Below are positions 1 through 10,770 of a stretch of 64,000 bases of DNA, piece by piece. Below the pieces are notes generated by a model that was not told the origin of the DNA, did no database searches, and was given only the letters and a program-made list of their open reading frames with translations. The stretch's first letter is position 1, and each line of letters starts with the position of its first letter. The stretch covers positions 1 through 64,000 of the forward strand of contig NZ_QVMO01000013.1 in assembly GCF_010501055.1 (NCBI RefSeq), written 5' to 3'. This stretch comes from Dysgonomonas sp. 521. GTDB lineage: Bacteria > Bacteroidota > Bacteroidia > Bacteroidales > Dysgonomonadaceae. The translations under genes and the position numbers were made by a program.

Positions 1-77
1 TCTTTACAAGATACTAAAAATCAAGGTCTTATCCAAAAAATCAACCATCTATTTTGCTGATTGTCAGTAAAATAGAT

Positions 78-92
78 TTTTTGTCATGTACT
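78..92. repeat. terminal inverted-repeat end of a short mobile repeat (family B)
   Basis: The 15 bases TTTTTGTCATGTACT equal the right end of the complete 142-bp repeat at 55014-55155. Only one end is inside this window. The repeat abuts the response-regulator gene: its outer two bases supply the AG of that gene's TAG stop codon. Bases 1-77 show no coding sequence that I can support and do not resemble the interior of the 55 kb copy. Confidence 0.55.
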
Positions 93-732
93 AAAAATAT
101 TTTCTTAATTTAGTTATATAAACATCCATGCTTCGCGCAGTAAAATAATCTGCTTTACCCCATATTCCGATAAGAGCTTCTTCTCGTGACACTATTTTAT
201 TCACATTTACACAAAGAAGTTTAAGAAGTTCATTTTCCTTTGTTGTAAGTTTGACTGCCCGGATGCTGTTGGAAAGAATACGTTTTTCAGAATCATAAAT
301 ATAATCTCCGATAGAATATTTTACTTGTATCGGATTTGTTGGATTTTCTTCTTTCTGTGCACGATTAAGAATTGCTTTTATACGATGTGTTAATATCTCC
401 AAGTCATAAGGTTTAACAAAATAATCATCAGCGCCCATTTTTAATCCCGCTAATACTTCTTCTTTTACATTGGATGCTTTATCAGCCAAAAAAATAATTG
501 GTATCTCTGGTTGATATGCCTTTATATCTTTAGCTAAAGAAAAGCCATCAATTCCCGGAAGAGCAACATCAATAATACATAATGCATAATCATTTTCCAG
601 AAAAGCATTGTTCGCTGTAATACCATTATAAAACAATTCTACTCTATAGCTTTTAATTTCCATATTCTTTTTCAGTAGTACTCCGAAATTTTCATTACCC
701 ACACATATTAGTATTTTAGTATTCTCTTTCAT
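91..732 (-). CDS. truncated, degenerate OmpR-family response regulator (RprY-like)
   Basis: A 213-residue protein with a receiver domain (about 1-120) and an incomplete winged-helix DNA-binding domain (about 135-213). The phosphoacceptor Asp55 and Lys107 are present. The acidic pair that binds Mg2+ at the start of a receiver is replaced by Gly12-Asn13, and the switch Thr/Ser is Ala83, so normal phosphorylation is doubtful. The protein stops at KLRKYF, where the family normally continues about 20 residues through the C-terminal wing. The stop codon is formed by the end of a short repeat, which suggests truncation by insertion. No sensor kinase lies nearby. It follows the redox operon by 42 bp and could be cotranscribed with it. 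It may be a decaying gene, or a phosphorylation-independent regulator with impaired DNA binding. Confidence 0.85.
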   Translation of the reverse strand: MKENTKILICVGNENFGVLLKKNMEIKSYRVELFYNGITANNAFLENDYALCIIDVALPGIDGFSLAKDIKAYQPEIPIIFLADKASNVKEEVLAGLKMGADDYFVKPYDLEILTHRIKAILNRAQKEENPTNPIQVKYSIGDYIYDSEKRILSNSIRAVKLTTKENELLKLLCVNVNKIVSREEALIGIWGKADYFTARSMDVYITKLRKYF

Positions 733-774
733 GGTATTTTTTCTTTTTATTTAAATCCTTTTCCCCATCTCATG

Positions 775-2172
775 TTAAAATTCTATTTTTTGTTTTAGTT
801 GCTCAGCGTAAAGATCTATCCGGCGCATTTCATTAGGAATATCAATGCTTTGCGGACAATGAGGTTTACATATTCCACAGTTGATACAATGACTGGCCTG
901 ACGGAGTTTAGGGACACTGCGGTCGTATCCGATAAGAAATGCCTTTCTTGCTTTTTTATAATTTTCGTCTTTGCTGCTTTTTAACCGATATCCGGTGCTT
1001 ATAATATGGTTATAATGCCCAAAAACTTTTGGTATATTAAGACCATACGGGCATGGCATGCAATACTGGCAATCGGTACACTGGATAAATTCACTATTCA
1101 TCATAATGTCGGTTACTTCTGCCAGCGCTTCATATTCCGTTTCATTCAACAATTGGAGTGGCGAGTAGGTGCGAATGTTTTCCTGTAGATGCTCCATATA
1201 CACCATGCCGCTTAAAACTGTAAGAACGAGTTCGGGAGTGCCTGCATACCGAAAAGCCCATTTTGCGGCACTGTCTCCGGAATGCATCTCTCGCATCACC
1301 TCCTGGGCTTGTGCGGGTACGCGTGCAAGACGTCCGCCAAGTAAAGGCTCCATAATAATAGCCGGGATATTACGTTTTACCAGTTCGCCATGCAGGTATT
1401 CTGCATTTACGTTCCTGCCTGTTGCATGTTTCCAGTCCTGATAGTTTAATTGTATCTGGACGAAATCCCATTTTATGTCCATATTTAATAGATGGTCATA
1501 CACTGCCACATCTCCGTGGAAAGAGAAGCCAAGGTTACGGATACGCCCAGCTTCACGTTCTTTTAACATGAAGTCAAGCACTCCATTGTCGATAAAGCGT
1601 TTATTGAACAAAGGGATACCATCACCGGCGCCTACGGAATGCAATAGGTAGTAATCGAGATAATCCACTTGTAACTCCTTAAAAGAGTTGTGGTACATCT
1701 CTACCGAACGTTTGTAATACTCTTCGTTTGAAAGTCCCAGATCGGCCATACGGTGATTGGACATCTTTGTGGCAATGAAATAGGAATCCCGCGGGTGGCG
1801 TTTCAATGCAATACCTGTTGCCTTTTCAGACCACCCTCGCACATATACGGGAGCGGTATCGAAATAATTCACCCCATGTGCGATTGCATAATCGACCAGT
1901 TCATTGACAGCATCCTGATCTACTTCTTCTTCACCATTGCTGTTAGTTCGTAGCGGCCAGCGCATACAGCCGTAACCAAGCAGTGATACCACATCACCAG
2001 TTATATGGTTGGTGCGATATGTCATTTTATCGGTAGGGATATCTCCAATAGCATTACCTTCTGCAGATACGGTATTGTTGGGCTTACAACCGTACATGGC
2101 GGCAGTAGTTACAATTGAACCTGCACCCAGTGTCTTAAGGAAATTTCTACGGTTTATATCGTCTTTTTTCAT
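775..2172 (-). CDS. Tat-targeted aldo/keto reductase with C-terminal 4Fe-4S ferredoxin domain
   Basis: A 465-residue protein. The N-terminus has a twin-arginine signal (RRNFLKTLGAG, Arg8-Arg9) with a Cys at 29 that could be lipidated, although the lipobox MYGC is imperfect. The aldo/keto reductase barrel follows with recognisable catalytic residues: Asp and Tyr in NYFDTAPVY, Lys in FIATKM, His in YYLLHSV. The last 100 residues carry two Cys clusters, CTDCQYCMPCP and CINCGICKPHCP, typical of the Fe-S subclass of this family. Tat export fits a cofactor-loaded enzyme folded before export. It sits 12 bp after the NapH/NapG-like ferredoxin gene, a plausible electron partner. The substrate is unknown; the family reduces carbonyl compounds. 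Confidence 0.9.
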   Translation of the reverse strand: MKKDDINRRNFLKTLGAGSIVTTAAMYGCKPNNTVSAEGNAIGDIPTDKMTYRTNHITGDVVSLLGYGCMRWPLRTNSNGEEEVDQDAVNELVDYAIAHGVNYFDTAPVYVRGWSEKATGIALKRHPRDSYFIATKMSNHRMADLGLSNEEYYKRSVEMYHNSFKELQVDYLDYYLLHSVGAGDGIPLFNKRFIDNGVLDFMLKEREAGRIRNLGFSFHGDVAVYDHLLNMDIKWDFVQIQLNYQDWKHATGRNVNAEYLHGELVKRNIPAIIMEPLLGGRLARVPAQAQEVMREMHSGDSAAKWAFRYAGTPELVLTVLSGMVYMEHLQENIRTYSPLQLLNETEYEALAEVTDIMMNSEFIQCTDCQYCMPCPYGLNIPKVFGHYNHIISTGYRLKSSKDENYKKARKAFLIGYDRSVPKLRQASHCINCGICKPHCPQSIDIPNEMRRIDLYAEQLKQKIEF

Positions 2173-2184
2173 TTTAATTAATCA

Positions 2185-3714
2185 TTAAACAGTGTGATGT
2201 CTTACATTTCCCTCCACATAAATAGCACTGAACGGACGGGCAGGGCAAAGGTGTTCACAAGCTCCGCATCCAATACAGAGTGTCGTATCAATTACAGGGA
2301 TTTTTAAGGAATCGCTAAAGCCTGGATCACGGGCTATCATTGTGATCGCATTTGTCGGACAATGATACTCACAGTTGTTGCATTGCACTTCGTCCCTGTT
2401 CACTACGCAATTTTCCTTAATCCATACGGCATGGCCAATGGCTAAGGCTGTTTTGTCGGCAGTCGTTATCGGGTTTATGGCACTTGTTGGGCAAACCTGC
2501 GAACATTCCACACATTCGGGACGGCAATAACCTCTTTCAAATGACATTTCAGGCTGCATGAAAGTCGCCAGTTTATTCGATGGACGCAATATGTTGTTAG
2601 GGCAGACGGATACACAAAGTTGGCAAGCAGTACACTTACTTTTCATATGCTTTGCACTTAATGCTCCCGGAGGAACAACAGGCGTTTTCCTGTCAGGTAT
2701 CTTTTTATCTTCTATCTCTGCCAGTCCGCCATCTACGTGTAGTTGTTGTGCTTTGATTGTATTTGCAATAGCTACCGTACCAAGAATAGCAAGCATATTG
2801 CGACGGGAGAATCCTTCTTTATTATCTTCTGCTACGGTTTTGTCAATAGATACAAATTCTTCTTCAGCAACTTTCTTGTTACCCAATTTGACCGGGGCGT
2901 ATTTCATTGCTCCGAACTTACATCTTTCTATGCAGTTAAAACAAGTAACGCAACGGCTATGGTCAATATTCATTGATTTGATGTCGATGCAGGAAGATTT
3001 ACAGCCTCGTTCACAAGCTTTGCACTTTGTGCACTTTTCTTCATTAAAGGTTAGTCTGAATAAAGAAAACTTGGATAGAAAGCCAAGAAATGTTCCAACC
3101 GGACAGATTGTGTTGCAATAAGTACGTCCATGTCGCCATGCAAGGACTGCAACAATTATTAGTGAAATTGCTGCGATACCGAAAGTTAACCAACCTTTTA
3201 TCCATACTTCGGTGGAGTAGAAAGCATAACTATCCACTCGTTCGGCAATCAACGCTAACAGATTGTTTCCTAAACGATACAGAGGTGCGAAAAAGTTAGA
3301 AACTATACGTCCGTATGCTGCATAGGGGTCAAGTATAGATACTACCATACTGACCCCTGCTGCTACAGCAATTATGAACAAAACTAACACAGCATAACGC
3401 AATACTGATTTTGCCGGAGAATAACTAAAACGGTTCTTTTTGCCTTTTCTTTTTCCTGATATATTTGAAATGCCGTCCTGAAATATGCCTAACGGACATA
3501 ATACAGAACAGTAAACCCGTCCGAAAAGTAGAGTCAATAAAACAAGGACTACTAGTACCACTGCATTCATTGCCAAAATAGCGGGTACAAGCTGTATCTT
3601 CGCCAACCACCCGAACCATACATGTATTGTTCCTGTAAAATCAAGGAACAGAAGGGTTAATAATATAAAGAATATAGAAGCGGTTATTACTCTGATTTTT
3701 TTTAACATAAACAT
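2185..3714 (-). CDS. NapH-like membrane polyferredoxin fused to a NapG-like ferredoxin
   Basis: A 509-residue membrane iron-sulfur protein. Residues 1-220 contain about five transmembrane segments and two CxxxCPxG motifs (YCSVLCPLG around 69-76, YCNTICPVG around 199-207), as in NapH/NosR/RdxA proteins. Two 4Fe-4S clusters follow on the cytoplasmic side (CTKCKACERGC from 228, CVTCFNCIERC from 255). An internal twin-arginine segment, SRRNMLAILGTVAIANT (303-319), then precedes four more Cys groups (361-371, 397-408, 445-452, 480-490), a layout like Tat-exported NapG. The protein thus resembles a NapH-NapG fusion carrying electrons from the quinone pool or cytoplasm to periplasmic acceptors. Its neighbours (Tat aldo/keto reductase, exported flavodoxins) are candidate acceptors. 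Confidence 0.88.
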   Translation of the reverse strand: MFMLKKIRVITASIFFILLTLLFLDFTGTIHVWFGWLAKIQLVPAILAMNAVVLVVLVLLTLLFGRVYCSVLCPLGIFQDGISNISGKRKGKKNRFSYSPAKSVLRYAVLVLFIIAVAAGVSMVVSILDPYAAYGRIVSNFFAPLYRLGNNLLALIAERVDSYAFYSTEVWIKGWLTFGIAAISLIIVAVLAWRHGRTYCNTICPVGTFLGFLSKFSLFRLTFNEEKCTKCKACERGCKSSCIDIKSMNIDHSRCVTCFNCIERCKFGAMKYAPVKLGNKKVAEEEFVSIDKTVAEDNKEGFSRRNMLAILGTVAIANTIKAQQLHVDGGLAEIEDKKIPDRKTPVVPPGALSAKHMKSKCTACQLCVSVCPNNILRPSNKLATFMQPEMSFERGYCRPECVECSQVCPTSAINPITTADKTALAIGHAVWIKENCVVNRDEVQCNNCEYHCPTNAITMIARDPGFSDSLKIPVIDTTLCIGCGACEHLCPARPFSAIYVEGNVRHHTV

Positions 3715-3745
3715 TTAAGTTTAAGCATAAATAATGAATACAATT

Positions 3746-5017
3746 TCATGGTCGTACAAATTTCACAGCCTGACCATTTACCATTGCGATATAAACTCCT
3801 TTGCTGATATTATTCATGTTTACAGTTGCAGAATTTGAATTGGCAACTGTTTTGTGTACTAAAACTCCTGCGACAGAATAAATTGCAAGATTGCTAGTTC
3901 CGTTCGGTAAATTATTCACTATAAGTTGATTTGTCGAATTGAAAAAAGCAGACACTTTGTTTTCCTTTCCAATTACATTTTCAATGCTTGTAGATTGGTC
4001 GATAGGAAAAAAAGATGGCAAGGCGTTGTAGAAAAACTCATAGACGGCATTGAAGTCATGGTAGCCATCCTCTTTTTGGTGATAAGAAAAATTGGCAGGC
4101 GTAAAGGTGTTGGTCAGGTTCATACAAGCTAACGCCTGATTATGGGTCTGGTAAAATACGTTGTCGTTCGTGCCAACAGCATGCCACACATGGAAATTAT
4201 CGCCGCTAAAATCCGATGCATTCACTACCGAGGCTAAAAATGCAGCAGTTGTTTCGGGTTCGTATTGTCCTCCGTACATTCGGATATGCCAGCTATCTCC
4301 GCTCATTGGGAGGAAATAACGTTGTAGGTCGAATGTGTGCTCGAATACCCACCAAGTGGTAACGGCTCCGAGTGAGAAGCCTCCGAAAGCACGATGATCG
4401 CGCGAGGCAATGATTCCTGCCCGATCGGTGGTTTCGGCATAGGTGGAGTAACGCCCTTCTACGGCGGGTATCAACTCGTTCTCATATTCGTTGTAAAATA
4501 CTGCGATTTCCGCAACCGATTCGCTCCAGCCTTTCGAACGATTATCCTTATCCCACGTGGGTGACACGGCGATAAATGGTTTGCATAGACCATGCTGAAT
4601 CATATTATCGAAGAGGTGCTTCATCTGCTGATTATTGGGTCGTCCGAAGTATCCCTCCGCCACACCCGACCAGCCATGCATCAGATAAATAATATCATAC
4701 TTCTGCGCCGGATTATAATCATAGGGCAGATAGACGTAGGCGGGCTTGTGGGTTACAGGGAGGCCTGCAGAGGTGTAGTCTTTCGATTCGTATTCTACTA
4801 CCTCGACCGTTCCTTGTTCTGTAGCCGCTGATAAATACTGGCTTGGAATGGCTGTCGTCATCTGTATGGTGAACTCCGAAGGTATATCAACATTATCGGG
4901 GTTGTAAGGAGCTTCTGCATTATCAGCACAGGAAGCGAAGCCGAAAGCAGGGATAGCGAGCATCAGGATGATTGAAATAAATATCTTCTTCACCGCTTTT
5001 TCTTGTACGTTTTGCAT
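3746..5017 (-). CDS. secreted esterase (esterase D/feruloyl-esterase-like) with T9SS-type C-terminal sorting domain
   Basis: A 423-residue exported alpha/beta hydrolase. The signal sequence ends near GFASC (Cys30, possibly lipidated). An HGW oxyanion motif at 114-116 (IIYLMHGWSG), nucleophile Ser215 in GGFSLG and likely catalytic His320 (EDGYHDF) mark the esterase-D fold used by acetyl- and feruloyl-esterases. The last 70 residues (IYSVAGVLVHK ... ISKGVYIAMVNGQAVKFV) look like a type IX secretion sorting domain, so the enzyme may reach the cell surface. A GTG at codon 9 (VKKIFIS) is an alternative start giving a more typical signal peptide. It belongs to the AraC-linked operon, 15 bp downstream of a flavodoxin gene. 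The substrate is unknown; ester cleavage on plant polysaccharide or aromatic esters is inference. Confidence 0.85.
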   Translation of the reverse strand: MQNVQEKAVKKIFISIILMLAIPAFGFASCADNAEAPYNPDNVDIPSEFTIQMTTAIPSQYLSAATEQGTVEVVEYESKDYTSAGLPVTHKPAYVYLPYDYNPAQKYDIIYLMHGWSGVAEGYFGRPNNQQMKHLFDNMIQHGLCKPFIAVSPTWDKDNRSKGWSESVAEIAVFYNEYENELIPAVEGRYSTYAETTDRAGIIASRDHRAFGGFSLGAVTTWWVFEHTFDLQRYFLPMSGDSWHIRMYGGQYEPETTAAFLASVVNASDFSGDNFHVWHAVGTNDNVFYQTHNQALACMNLTNTFTPANFSYHQKEDGYHDFNAVYEFFYNALPSFFPIDQSTSIENVIGKENKVSAFFNSTNQLIVNNLPNGTSNLAIYSVAGVLVHKTVANSNSATVNMNNISKGVYIAMVNGQAVKFVRP

Positions 5018-5032
5018 ACCTTTTTTGTTTTG

Positions 5033-5608
5033 TTATTCTTTAATACCATTATTTTTCAGCCACTTTTGGATATCATTCCCGGCATTTGGCACAGCCTTTT
5101 CTTGAATCGGGAGACCGGAACGTATATCCGCATCCGGACAAAGCTTTTTGATTGCTTCCATACTGCGTCCCAAACGGGTATCTTCATGTGTCATGAAAGG
5201 GAGGATTATCTTTCCTTTAAAATTATAGCTTGATAAGAATGTTGCAACAGGCGGCGCAATAGTACTCCACCAATTTGGTGAACCGACGAATATGATATCA
5301 TAAGAATCAAAATCTTCAACTTTTCCTTTTATTTCAGGTTTAAAATCGCTGTCGATTTCTTTTCTCGCCTGCTTTACACATTCCATATAATCTCTTGGAT
5401 AAGGATTAACGGGAACAATTTCAAAGATATCCGCACCTGTGGCTTCTTTAATCTGTCCTGCCACATTGCGGGTATTACCACTATTGCTCCAAGAATAATA
5501 AATGACGAGCATTTTCTTTTCACTTTTTGATTGTGCTTGCGTTTGTATGCTGATGGCAAATAGCATTGTAATAATAGTCACTAATAAATACCTTGTTTTC
5601 ATATGCAT
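5033..5608 (-). CDS. exported flavodoxin
   Basis: A 191-residue protein: a signal peptide of about 26 residues (ends near TQAQS), then a flavodoxin fold. The FMN phosphate loop reads YYSWSNSGNTRN, and the later FVGSPNWW segment matches the aromatic FMN-stacking loop of long-chain-like bacterial flavodoxins. A Met at codon 3 is an equally good start. It overlaps no neighbour and lies 14 bp after a paralogue at 5623-6249. A flavodoxin with a cleavable signal is odd, because FMN loading normally occurs in the cytoplasm. Related exported flavodoxins are, from general knowledge, common in Bacteroidetes operons with aldo/keto reductases. A role as periplasmic electron carrier or quinone reductase is inference. 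Confidence 0.87.
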   Translation of the reverse strand: MHMKTRYLLVTIITMLFAISIQTQAQSKSEKKMLVIYYSWSNSGNTRNVAGQIKEATGADIFEIVPVNPYPRDYMECVKQARKEIDSDFKPEIKGKVEDFDSYDIIFVGSPNWWSTIAPPVATFLSSYNFKGKIILPFMTHEDTRLGRSMEAIKKLCPDADIRSGLPIQEKAVPNAGNDIQKWLKNNGIKE

Positions 5609-5622
5609 TTCTAACTTTTCTG

Positions 5623-6249
5623 TTATTCTTTAATACCAATCTTTTGAAGCCACTTAATCACTTCGTCCTTTACCACGTCTAAGTTATCTCGCGAAACGCT
5701 GTAACCATCCAAGATTTTAGCATCTTTCTCCAATTCAGCAATCGTCTTAAGGGCTTGTGAAAAGCGACTGCCTCCATGTGTGCAGAATGGAACGATTGTT
5801 TTACCACTAAAATCATACTCATCGAAGAAAGTATAAAGAGGCATAGGCATATCGTACCACCAATTCGGGAATCCGATAAAAACGACATCGTACTTCTCTA
5901 AATCTTTAATCTTAGTCAAGAGCTTGGGGCGTGCCTTGGATTCATTTTCTTCTTTAGCATAGTCAATAAGCTCTTTGTGCGTTTCTGGATATTGCTGTAC
6001 AGTTTTTATCTCGAACAAATCGCCTTTGGTTTCTTGTTGTATAATGCTTGCAACATATTCCGTATTGCCTTGTAGTTTTCCATCCGTAACTTTGCGACTT
6101 GCTCCCGAAGAAGCATCCACGCCATCGGTTTCGGGCACGGAGAAGTAAGTTATGAGAATTTTCTTTTCTTTGTTTGATGATTGAGCTTGCATCAGCAAGC
6201 CATTTAAGAATAAGATAGCCGCAGCTATTAATAGAATTTTTGATTTCAT
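5623..6249 (-). CDS. exported flavodoxin (second copy)
   Basis: A 208-residue protein with a signal peptide (about 1-23, MKSKILLIAAAILFLNG...QAQS) followed by a flavodoxin domain. The FMN-binding loop is longer than in the neighbour: ITYFSVPETDG followed by an insert up to GNTEYVASII. The second FMN loop reads VFIGFPNWWYDMP, and a FCTHGGSRF segment marks the conserved third loop. It is about 40% similar by eye to the 5033-5608 product, so the pair is probably an old duplication. The 67-bp gap upstream separates it from a beta-propeller gene in the same operon. The function is inferred as a periplasmic flavin electron carrier. Confidence 0.87.
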   Translation of the reverse strand: MKSKILLIAAAILFLNGLLMQAQSSNKEKKILITYFSVPETDGVDASSGASRKVTDGKLQGNTEYVASIIQQETKGDLFEIKTVQQYPETHKELIDYAKEENESKARPKLLTKIKDLEKYDVVFIGFPNWWYDMPMPLYTFFDEYDFSGKTIVPFCTHGGSRFSQALKTIAELEKDAKILDGYSVSRDNLDVVKDEVIKWLQKIGIKE

Positions 6250-6316
6250 ATTGTTTCTTTTTATATATTTTTCCCTGTTTCGTAGGCTTTTTGAACAAAC
6301 CTATATTCTTCGAAGT

Positions 6317-7651
6317 CTATTGGGTTACTTTTATGCAAACCATTTTTGCTTGATCGCGGACTAATAATTTCCCGTCTGCTAATGCAATAGGAGCCCAGTT
6401 TTGTGTACCACCCCCCATTCTTGACATGCCTTCGGTTGGAACACCGCCATCTGAAAGCACATCGGCTTTCGATATGGGTTTGAAGGCAGTTGGGTCGGGT
6501 TCTATAAGATAAAGCATTTTCAGTCCATCGGTCGCCAAAAGTAATCCGTCAGCAAGTATCATGCTGCCACGGTCGAAATTGGGGTCACGTCCTGTCTTCC
6601 ACATGATATTCCCATCCATATCCATACATACAAGTCCATCTCGTTTTTGATTGGTTCTGAACATGGCATAAAAATAACCATTGTGGAAAAGAGGAGGTTT
6701 TGTCTGGTCGCCAAATTCCAACGTAGTAAAAAGTTCGGAGGTGTCAAACGTGCCGTCAGCTTTCTTATTAATCTGTATCATAGTAGCGCCACGCTCATAG
6801 CCTCCGGCAATCAGCAATTTATTATTCCCCGCATCCACAGCACAGGGCACTTGAATATGACAATCCCAATTAGAATACTTCCAAAGGGTTTTTCCTGTAC
6901 GGGGGTCTAATCCCAACACATCGCCCATTTGTCGTGGTGCATTTCTATTTTGCACCGGATTAGTTGAAGAATTTACCATGACAACATGATCTTCTCCGTG
7001 GATTTTAATGATTTTCGGGCTTGAATATGTTATCTCATGCGAACGTTCTGTTTGCCAAACTACGTTACCTGTAAGTTTATCATATGCCACCACGCCCGCT
7101 TGCGGAGCCTGTGAAGCAAGAATCAGCAAATTATCGTAAATGACCGGGTTTTGTGATATTCCCCACATCGGAAGTCTTTCTCCGCCAAAGTCAGTCCAAA
7201 CATTTTTCTTCCACACAGGCTTATGTGTGTTGATGTCGATACAATATAAATCTCCATAAGGACCACAGGAATAGACATGTTTATCATCAACAATCGGGAT
7301 GCTTCGTGAACCCGGAAAGGGAAGTTCTCCTGGAGAATCGTAAGCGAATTTCCAAAGCTCTGTACCTGTTTGTAATTCAATACATCTCATTATATCGCCT
7401 GTCTCGTCATCCCTGTCAAGCAGATATACTTTTCCGTTCTTAACGACTGGGCCGCCGTATCCAATACCCACATTTACCGCCCACAACACTTCGGGGCCGC
7501 TTTCAGGCCAGTTTCTCAACAATCCTTTTTGAGGGGATTTACTGTTCCTGTCCGGACCAAGAAACTGCGGCCAATCCTGTGCTATAACTGGCTGACAAAC
7601 AGAAGAAACAAGCAATATTTTGATTGTTATTAAAAGATGTTTTACTTTCAT
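6317..7651 (-). CDS. exported PQQ-like beta-propeller protein
   Basis: A 444-residue protein with a signal peptide (MKVKHLLITIKILLVSS ... VIAQ) and a repeated beta-propeller. Typical Trp-containing blades are visible (TGTELWKFAYD, NTHKPVWKKNVW, TGNVVWQTERS, TGKTLWKYSNWD, GNIMWKTGRD). The start of the mature protein, DWPQFLGPDRN, is characteristic of planctomycete/Bacteroidetes PQQ-binding-like repeat proteins. Most such proteins have no demonstrated quinone cofactor; they are BamB-like scaffolds or unproven dehydrogenases. Its place between flavodoxins and an iron-sulfur flavoprotein hints at a redox role, but the sequence does not prove cofactor binding. Confidence 0.82.
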   Translation of the reverse strand: MKVKHLLITIKILLVSSVCQPVIAQDWPQFLGPDRNSKSPQKGLLRNWPESGPEVLWAVNVGIGYGGPVVKNGKVYLLDRDDETGDIMRCIELQTGTELWKFAYDSPGELPFPGSRSIPIVDDKHVYSCGPYGDLYCIDINTHKPVWKKNVWTDFGGERLPMWGISQNPVIYDNLLILASQAPQAGVVAYDKLTGNVVWQTERSHEITYSSPKIIKIHGEDHVVMVNSSTNPVQNRNAPRQMGDVLGLDPRTGKTLWKYSNWDCHIQVPCAVDAGNNKLLIAGGYERGATMIQINKKADGTFDTSELFTTLEFGDQTKPPLFHNGYFYAMFRTNQKRDGLVCMDMDGNIMWKTGRDPNFDRGSMILADGLLLATDGLKMLYLIEPDPTAFKPISKADVLSDGGVPTEGMSRMGGGTQNWAPIALADGKLLVRDQAKMVCIKVTQ

Positions 7652-7690
7652 TTTCTATTTTTTTTAATGTTTGTTTAACAAAGTCCAGCT

Positions 7691-8230
7691 TTATATTCTC
7701 TTTCCTGTTTCGTAGGCTTCTTGAACAATTGGTTTTCCTATGATTTCGCCTTTATTATAAATCCCTTTTCCAAGTATATATCCTGCTTCCCGTACATCTG
7801 TCAAGCATTCTAAGAATCCCTGAAAAGATTTGACAGTACCGCTCATAACATGGTTGTCATCCTCTGCAGCTGTTGCAATCAGGTAGAAATCTTTATTATT
7901 AATCTTTGTCCATTTCATAACCGAGCGGTCAATAACCGTTTTTAGCTGAGCATTCATACAGTAGAAATACACAGGGGTTGAAAGGACTATCACATCAACA
8001 GCTATGATTTTGTCAATAATTTCGGGCACATCGTCTTTTATCGCACATTGTCCGTTATTGTTTTTGCAGAAATAGCAAGCATTACAGAAGTTTACCTTTT
8101 TATTTCGCAGCGATATTTTTTCAACTTTATGCCCGGCTTCTTCTGCTCCACGCATAAATTGGTCACACAAGTAGTCAGAATTGCCTTCCTTGCGCGGACT
8201 TGCTGAAATAATCAATACATTTTTACTCAT
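7691..8230 (-). CDS. iron-sulfur flavoprotein / NADPH-dependent FMN reductase family
   Basis: A 179-residue cytoplasmic flavoprotein without a signal peptide. The N-terminal ISASPRKEGNSDYLCDQF segment is the FMN phosphate loop of this family. A compact cluster with Cys49, Cys52, Cys55 and Cys62 (CNACYFCKNNNGQC) matches the CX2CX2CX4-7C motif of iron-sulfur flavoproteins, so a 4Fe-4S cluster is expected. STPVYFYCMNAQLKTVIDR is the second flavin loop. The family moves electrons between ferredoxin or NAD(P)H and acceptors such as quinones, oxygen or peroxide. It lies 8 bp from the aldo/keto reductase gene upstream in transcription order. Confidence 0.87.
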   Translation of the reverse strand: MSKNVLIISASPRKEGNSDYLCDQFMRGAEEAGHKVEKISLRNKKVNFCNACYFCKNNNGQCAIKDDVPEIIDKIIAVDVIVLSTPVYFYCMNAQLKTVIDRSVMKWTKINNKDFYLIATAAEDDNHVMSGTVKSFQGFLECLTDVREAGYILGKGIYNKGEIIGKPIVQEAYETGKRI

Positions 8231-8238
8231 ATTAGTTC

Positions 8239-10763
<2,525 letters not shown>

Positions 10764-10770
10764 CTGTTAC

